Source: Dichotomicrobium sp964540795
GTDB taxonomy: Bacteria > Pseudomonadota > Alphaproteobacteria > Rhizobiales > Rhodomicrobiaceae
Length of the DNA: 49,223 bases
Reading direction: 5' to 3'
Assembly (NCBI GenBank): GCA_964540795.1
Contig: CAZINX010000016.1
Span: 1-49,223, forward strand
This document shows, piece by piece, positions 45,155-49,223 of the stretch. How positions within the stretch are numbered: position 1 is the stretch's first letter; the number at the start of each line of letters is the position of its first letter. Below the pieces are notes generated by a model. The model was given only the letters and a program-made list of their open reading frames with translations, was not told the DNA's origin and did no database searches. The position numbers and the translations under genes are program-made.

Positions 45155-46654
45155 GTGACCGTGTTGTTGCCCGGCACAGGCGCGAAGCAAAACGGCCAGA
45201 GCACCTCGCCGGAAAAGTCTCACGAGACCGAGCCGAAGCGCCGCGTTATCCGAATGGGCCTTTCGGCCAAGCTGCTTTGGCTGACAATCCTGTTCGTGAT
45301 GATCGCCGAGGTTCTGATCTTCGTGCCGTCGGTCGCGAACTACCGCGAGACCTGGCTCAACGAGCGCCTGATGGCCGCGCGCATCGCTGCGCTGTCGGTC
45401 GAGGCCGCCCCGGTCGGCGCGCTGTCGCGCGAGTTGCGCACCGACCTGCTCGATACGGCGAAAGTCGAGGCGGTGGCGCTGAAGCGTGAGGATTTCCGCA
45501 GCCTTCTGCTGGAGCGTGACATGCCGAGCCGGGTCGACGCGAGCTATGACCTGCGCGCGGCCTCCTGGTTCACGCTCATCGGCGATGCGCTTTATACCTT
45601 TGTGGCGCCCGACGGGCGCATGATCCGCGTGATCGGCCCGGTGCAGGCGGGCGACGGCGCCTTCATCGAGATCATCCTGGACGAAAGCCTGCTGAAGGCG
45701 GCGATGCTGCGTTATGCGCTCAACATCCTCGCGCTGTCACTCATCATTTCGCTGATCGCCGCGACGCTGGTCTATCTCTCGCTCAACTGGCTGCTGGTGA
45801 AGCCGATCGCGCGGGTGACGCAGAACATGGTTGCATTCGGCGAGGACCCCGAAGACCCCGCGCGGGTGATCGCGCCGTCCAAACGCTCCGACGAGATCGG
45901 CATTGTCGAAAGCGAGCTGGCGGACATGCAGGGCCAGCTCAGCGGTCTGCTGCGCCAGAAGAGCCGGCTGGCGGCGCTCGGCCTCGCCGTGAGCAAGATC
46001 AACCACGACCTGCGCAACATGCTCTCAAGCGCGCAGCTCATCTCCGACCGCATGGGGTCGATCCCCGATCCGACGGTCCAGCGCTTCGCGCCGAAGCTGA
46101 TCGCCTCGCTCGACCGCGCGATCCGGCTGTGCTCTGACACGCTGAAATATGGCCGCAGCGAGGAGCCGCCGCCCGAGCGCGCCCGTTTCGCGCTGCGGCC
46201 GCTGATCGAGGAAGTGGGCGACGCGCTGATGCTGCCGCGCGACGGCATCGCCTGGCACATCGACGTGCCAGGGGGGCTGGACGTTCATGCCGATCGTGAC
46301 CAGATCTTCCGTGTGGTGGCGAACCTCGTGCGCAACGCCTGTGAGGCGATCGAGGACAGCGCCGACGCAAGCGAAGCGGTCATCCGCGTGAAGGCGCGCC
46401 GCGACGGCGATATGATCTGTCTGCAGGTCGCCGACAACGGGCCGGGCATTCCCGCCAAGGCACAGGAGAACCTGTTCGCCGCCTTCCGTGGCTCGGTCCG
46501 CAATGGCGGAACCGGGCTGGGCCTCGCGATTGCTTCGGAGCTGATCCGCGCGCATGGCGGGCGCATCGAACTGGCCGACAACAGCGCGGGCGCGACCTTT
46601 TTGATCGAGCTGCCCGACAGCGGCGAAGCGGTCAGAGAGCACGCGACCGCGTGA
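45155..46654 (+). CDS. Orphan membrane sensor histidine kinase
   Basis: A 499-residue kinase. TM1 covers about 38-58, a periplasmic sensor domain 60-185, TM2 188-208 and HAMP 212-265. A dimerisation/phosphoacceptor helix with His284 (KINHDLRNMLSSAQ) follows, then a catalytic domain with N box Asn394 (NLVRNACEA), DNGPGIP (427-433) and GTGLGLAIA (452-460). The GTG at 45155 is chosen because GGGGAA lies 6 nt upstream and ATG codons upstream fall inside the preceding gene. No response regulator is adjacent. It follows the flavoprotein by 67 bp, so it may sense something related to the DUF547-VTT-flavoprotein unit. Confidence 0.93.
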   Translation: MTVLLPGTGAKQNGQSTSPEKSHETEPKRRVIRMGLSAKLLWLTILFVMIAEVLIFVPSVANYRETWLNERLMAARIAALSVEAAPVGALSRELRTDLLDTAKVEAVALKREDFRSLLLERDMPSRVDASYDLRAASWFTLIGDALYTFVAPDGRMIRVIGPVQAGDGAFIEIILDESLLKAAMLRYALNILALSLIISLIAATLVYLSLNWLLVKPIARVTQNMVAFGEDPEDPARVIAPSKRSDEIGIVESELADMQGQLSGLLRQKSRLAALGLAVSKINHDLRNMLSSAQLISDRMGSIPDPTVQRFAPKLIASLDRAIRLCSDTLKYGRSEEPPPERARFALRPLIEEVGDALMLPRDGIAWHIDVPGGLDVHADRDQIFRVVANLVRNACEAIEDSADASEAVIRVKARRDGDMICLQVADNGPGIPAKAQENLFAAFRGSVRNGGTGLGLAIASELIRAHGGRIELADNSAGATFLIELPDSGEAVREHATA

Positions 46655-46777
46655 GCGCCGGCCCGCCAGTCAGGACTTGCCATGCTCAGGCCAAAAGAAT
46701 ACAACAGACGCTCAGGACGAGACGCGGCCCGCGCGCCGCGCATGGCCATCGCCCACTCGCATGGCGCTCACCAATCA

Positions 46778-46854
46778 GCACCGGTAGCTCAGCTGGATAG
46801 AGCACCAGACTACGAATCTGGGGGTCGGGGGTTCGAATCCTCCCCGGTGCGCCA
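46778..46854 (+). tRNA. tRNA-Arg (anticodon ACG)
   Basis: Acceptor stem GCACCGG (46778-46784) pairs with CCGGTGC (46844-46850). The D arm has AGCTCAGCTGGATAGAGC. The anticodon stem CCAGA/TCTGG holds loop CTACGAA, giving anticodon ACG (read as ICG after editing of A34). The T arm is GGGGGTTCGAATCCTCC. Discriminator G and encoded CCA at 46852-46854. Reads Arg CGU/CGC/CGA codons. Confidence 0.98.
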
Positions 46855-46868
46855 ATAAAATCAAGCAG

Positions 46869-46991
46869 TTACGATTTTGCCAAAGCCGCCGGAGGATCTT
46901 CGGTAGCTGCCTTGACGCGCGCGATACCGATGTAATCAGCGAGAAAAACCGCAGCGGCAGCCACCCCATTTATCGGTGGATCGCTGGTCAT
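46869..46991 (-). CDS. 40-codon reading frame coupled to phnL by ATGA
   Basis: The ATG at 46991 overlaps the phnL TGA stop in an ATGA arrangement, and the frame runs 40 codons to a TAA only 15 bp from the 3' end of tRNA-Arg. The product begins MTSDPPINGVAAAAVFLADY and has a mildly hydrophobic middle; I do not recognise it. It could be a small real protein of the C-P lyase operon, the start of a gene broken at the tRNA, or chance. It is not PhnM-like. Confidence 0.35.
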   Translation of the reverse strand: MTSDPPINGVAAAAVFLADYIGIARVKAATEDPPAALAKS

Positions 46992-47737
46992 GCGTACCCC
47001 AAGGTTGGGTCGATGCGCGTCGATGTTTTCGCGTCGGCCGGAGGTCGCGCGGCGAAGCGGCTGACGTCGACGACGCGGTCGGCCAGAGCTTCGCGGACCA
47101 GCGCGTCGTGGAAGATGCCCAGGATGGCCGCGCCGGCGTCGCGGCGTTCGCGGATCAGCGCCACCGCGCGGTCCCGGCTTTCGGCGTCGAGCGAGGCGGT
47201 CGGCTCGTCCAGCAGCAGGATCGGATGTTCGGCGGCCAGCCCGCGCGCGAGGTTCACGCGCTGCTGCTCCCCGCCGGAAAAGGTCGCGGGCGGCAAGCGC
47301 CACAGCCGCTCCGGCACATTCAGACGGTCCAATAGCGTCTCGGCCCGCGCCTGCGCCGCATCCGCCTCCAGCCCGGCATCGCGCGCCGCCGCGGCCACCA
47401 GATCGCGCGCCGGCACGCGCGGGATCGCCCGCAGAAACTGGCTGACGTAGCCGAGCGTGCGCCGGCGCAACGCCAGCACCCGGCGTGCCTCGGCGCGCGC
47501 GACATCGACCCATTCGCCGTCATCGCGCAGCCAGATCGCCCCGGCATCAGCGCGGTAATTGCCGTAGATCATCTTGAGGATCGACGACTTGCCCGCCCCC
47601 GAAGGCCCGCCGAGCGCCACGCACTCGCCCGGCGCGACCACGAACGCGACATCCCGCACCACCGGCAGCTCTGCGCCGCCGCGCAAGTGCATCGTGAAGC
47701 TTTTGGCCACGCCCTCAAGCCGGATCGCCGCGTCCAT
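46988..47737 (-). CDS. phnL: C-P lyase system ATP-binding protein PhnL
   Basis: ABC-type ATPase (249 aa) of the carbon-phosphorus lyase pathway; PhnL binds the core complex together with PhnK. Walker A is GGPSGAGKSSILKMIYGNY, the signature is FSGGEQQRVNLARG, Walker B is ILLLDEPTASLD and the switch His lies in GIFHD. The sequence SILKMIYGNYRADAG is characteristic of PhnL. It follows phnK by 3 bp. Its stop overlaps a short reading frame. phnM, normally next, is not seen. Confidence 0.95.
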   Translation of the reverse strand: MDAAIRLEGVAKSFTMHLRGGAELPVVRDVAFVVAPGECVALGGPSGAGKSSILKMIYGNYRADAGAIWLRDDGEWVDVARAEARRVLALRRRTLGYVSQFLRAIPRVPARDLVAAAARDAGLEADAAQARAETLLDRLNVPERLWRLPPATFSGGEQQRVNLARGLAAEHPILLLDEPTASLDAESRDRAVALIRERRDAGAAILGIFHDALVREALADRVVDVSRFAARPPADAKTSTRIDPTLGYA

Positions 47738-47740
47738 TCG

Positions 47741-48517
47741 CTACCCCTGCAACACCGAAGACACCAGAAGCTGCGTGTAAGGCGCGCGCGGGTCGTCCAG
47801 CACCTGGTCGGTCAGCCCCGTCTCGATCACGCGGCCCTCGCGCATCACCATGATCCGGTGCGAGAGCAGCCGCGCGACCGCCAGATCATGCGTGACGATG
47901 ATCGCCGCCAGCCCGGTTTCGCTCGCCAGCCCGCGGATCAGGTCCAACAGCCGAGCCTGCACCGAGACATCCAGCCCGCCGGTCGGCTCGTCCATGAAAA
48001 CCAGGCGCGGGCGCGTGACCATGTTCTTGGCGATCTGCAGGCGCTGGCGCATCCCGCCGGAAAAGGTCTCCGGGCGGTCGTCAATCCGGTCCGTTTCGAT
48101 TTCCACGCGCCCCAGCCAGTCCGCCGCCGCGCCGCGGATATTGCCATAGTGCCGCCAGCCCACCGCCATCAGCCGCTCGCCGACATTGCCGCCCGCGGAG
48201 ACGCGCATCCGCAGGCCCTCGCGCGGGTCCTGATGGATGAAGCCCCAGTCGGTGCGCAGCAGCAGCCCCCGCTCGGCTTCGCTCAGAGCGAGCAGGTCGC
48301 GGTTCTGGCCGTCGCGGCCGCGATAGGTGATCTGCCCGCGCGTGGGCGCAAGCTGGGTCGACAGCAGGCCGAGCAGCGTGGTCTTGCCGGAGCCGGACTC
48401 GCCGACGACCGCCAGCACCTCGCCTTCGTACACCTCCAAATCGACATCGGCGCAGCCAAGCCGCGCGCCGTAATAGCGCGTCAGGCCTTCGGCGCGGAGC
48501 AGCGGCGTCTCATCCAT
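47741..48517 (-). CDS. phnK: C-P lyase system ATP-binding protein PhnK
   Basis: ABC-type ATPase (258 aa) that docks on the PhnGHIJ core of carbon-phosphorus lyase. Walker A is GESGSGKTTLLGLL, the signature is FSGGMRQRLQIAKNM, Walker B is LVFMDEPTGGLDVSVQARLL and the switch His is in VTHDLAV. DWGFIHQDPREGLRMRVSAG is typical of PhnK. The ATG overlaps the phnJ stop by 8 bp, so phnJ-phnK-phnL are probably one translationally coupled unit. Confidence 0.96.
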   Translation of the reverse strand: MDETPLLRAEGLTRYYGARLGCADVDLEVYEGEVLAVVGESGSGKTTLLGLLSTQLAPTRGQITYRGRDGQNRDLLALSEAERGLLLRTDWGFIHQDPREGLRMRVSAGGNVGERLMAVGWRHYGNIRGAAADWLGRVEIETDRIDDRPETFSGGMRQRLQIAKNMVTRPRLVFMDEPTGGLDVSVQARLLDLIRGLASETGLAAIIVTHDLAVARLLSHRIMVMREGRVIETGLTDQVLDDPRAPYTQLLVSSVLQG

Positions 48518-49223
48518 AGGCCTGCTCCCCGCGCCGCGCCTCGCAATAATCGGTGTCAGAGCAGACGAACATGCGCCCGCCCTGGTCGTCCGTCACAACC
48601 TCATCGAGATACGCTCCTTCCGCCCCGCACAGCGCGCATGGCTGATCGAAGCGGGTGCGCTCGAACGGGTGATCCTCGAAATCCAGGCTCTCGACCGGCG
48701 TAAAGGGCGGCAGCGCGTAAATCCGCTGCTCCCGGCCCGCGCCGAAAAGCTGAAGCGCCGGGCAGTTGTCCATCTTCGGGTTGTCGAATTTGGGGATCGG
48801 CGAGGGGTCCATCACGTAGCGCCCTGCGATCTTCACCGGATAGGCGTAGGTCGTGGCGATATGGCCGTGGCGCGCGATGTCTTCGTACAGCTTGACATGC
48901 ATCAGCCCGTAATCCTGAAGCGCGTGCATCTGGCGCGTCTCGCTTTCGCGCGGCTCCAGAAAGCGCAAGGGTTCGGGGATCGGCACCTGGTAGACGAGGA
49001 TTTGGCCGGCGCGCAGCGGCGTTTCGGGGATGCGGTGGCGAGTCTGGATGATGGTCGCGTCGGCGGTGCGGGTGGTCGTCGCGACGCCGGCGGTGCGCTG
49101 GAAGAACTTGCGGATTGAGACGGCGTTCGTGGTGTCGTCCGCGCCCTGGTCGATCACCTTGAGCGTGTCGTCCGGCCCGATCACCGACGCCGTGACCTGC
49201 ACCCCGCCTGTCCCCCAGCCATA
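48510..49223 (-). CDS. phnJ: C-P lyase catalytic subunit PhnJ, N terminus outside the window
   Basis: Radical-SAM enzyme that breaks the carbon-phosphorus bond of ribose-1-phosphonate-5-phosphate, yielding for example methane from methylphosphonate. The last 237 codons are present; the frame is open to the window edge and the edge sequence YGWGTGGVQV matches internal PhnJ, so the gene continues. Key features are IDQGADDTTNAVSIR, RHRIPETPL, MHVKLYEDIARHGHIATTYA and DPSPIPKFDNPKMD. The cluster cysteines appear in PCALCG and FVCSDTDYC, the final Cys of the latter matching the thiyl-radical Cys272 of E. coli. Confidence 0.97.
   Translation of the reverse strand, partial: YGWGTGGVQVTASVIGPDDTLKVIDQGADDTTNAVSIRKFFQRTAGVATTTRTADATIIQTRHRIPETPLRAGQILVYQVPIPEPLRFLEPRESETRQMHALQDYGLMHVKLYEDIARHGHIATTYAYPVKIAGRYVMDPSPIPKFDNPKMDNCPALQLFGAGREQRIYALPPFTPVESLDFEDHPFERTRFDQPCALCGAEGAYLDEVVTDDQGGRMFVCSDTDYCEARRGEQAYG

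Noticed and set aside
46775..46969. 64-codon minus-strand reading frame
   Set aside because: Covers the tRNA-Arg gene antisense; the familiar GGFEPPTPR-type peptide is the tRNA T-arm read backwards.

Overview
This is about 49 kb of a compact, GC-rich (roughly 65%) alphaproteobacterial chromosome. The gene set points to the Hyphomicrobiales (Rhizobiales) and to a marine or methylotroph-like lineage. Pointers are the irr-fabA-fabB-fabI block, ccrM behind a full CtrA box, the priA-atpHAGDC run, a two-subunit NAD-dependent formate dehydrogenase whose NuoE-like and NuoF-like parts are fused, a serine-glyoxylate aminotransferase, a DddL-type DMSP lyase and a C-P lyase operon. Most genes are housekeeping. 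Spacing is tight: 9-10 bp between several convergent pairs, one pair of abutting stop codons, and frequent 1-14 bp overlaps. No insertion sequence, prophage or CRISPR array was seen.

Layout, left. The 3'-truncated RNase P RNA gene (minus) carries an 18-bp tandem duplication. It is followed by a small membrane protein, a DUF2062 protein, a zinc-ribbon protein, coaBC-dut (plus), an MFS transporter, a VWA/DnaJ membrane pair (minus), panC (plus) and a small exported EF-hand protein. A minus-strand block then holds an unknown membrane protein with a G9 tract at its start, a CtrA box, ccrM and dddL, the last two overlapping by four bases. Next come a two-hairpin dispersed repeat, a D-2-hydroxyacid dehydrogenase, an SH3 protein and a short-chain dehydrogenase whose usual catalytic Tyr is Cys.

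Middle. Irr diverges from fabA-fabB-fabI, making iron control of unsaturated fatty acid synthesis and the enoyl reductase neighbours. GNAT and MoeB-like genes and a second copy of the two-hairpin repeat lead to tauE-fdsB-fdsA (minus). Serine-glyoxylate aminotransferase, an AEC-family transporter, fxsA, Tim44-like, mltA and Smr genes precede the F1 ATP synthase operon atpHAGDC and priA (minus).

Right. xerC converges on engB-yidC-rnpA-rpmH. A plus-strand run of DUF547, VTT/TVP38 membrane protein, dihydrolipoamide-dehydrogenase-like flavoprotein and orphan sensor kinase is the least understood block and the best candidate for an undescribed functional unit. A tRNA-Arg(ACG) gene follows, and then the C-P lyase genes phnJ (cut by the edge), phnK and phnL read in from the right, ending in a 40-codon reading frame coupled to phnL by ATGA.

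How the parts may work together (inference): DMSP cleavage, glyoxylate/serine interconversion, hydroxyacid reduction, formate oxidation and a TauE/SafE exporter would suit an organism using methylated sulfur and C1 compounds. C-P lyase adds phosphonate phosphorus. No methanol, methylamine or DMS oxidation genes lie in the window, so methylotrophy itself is not shown.
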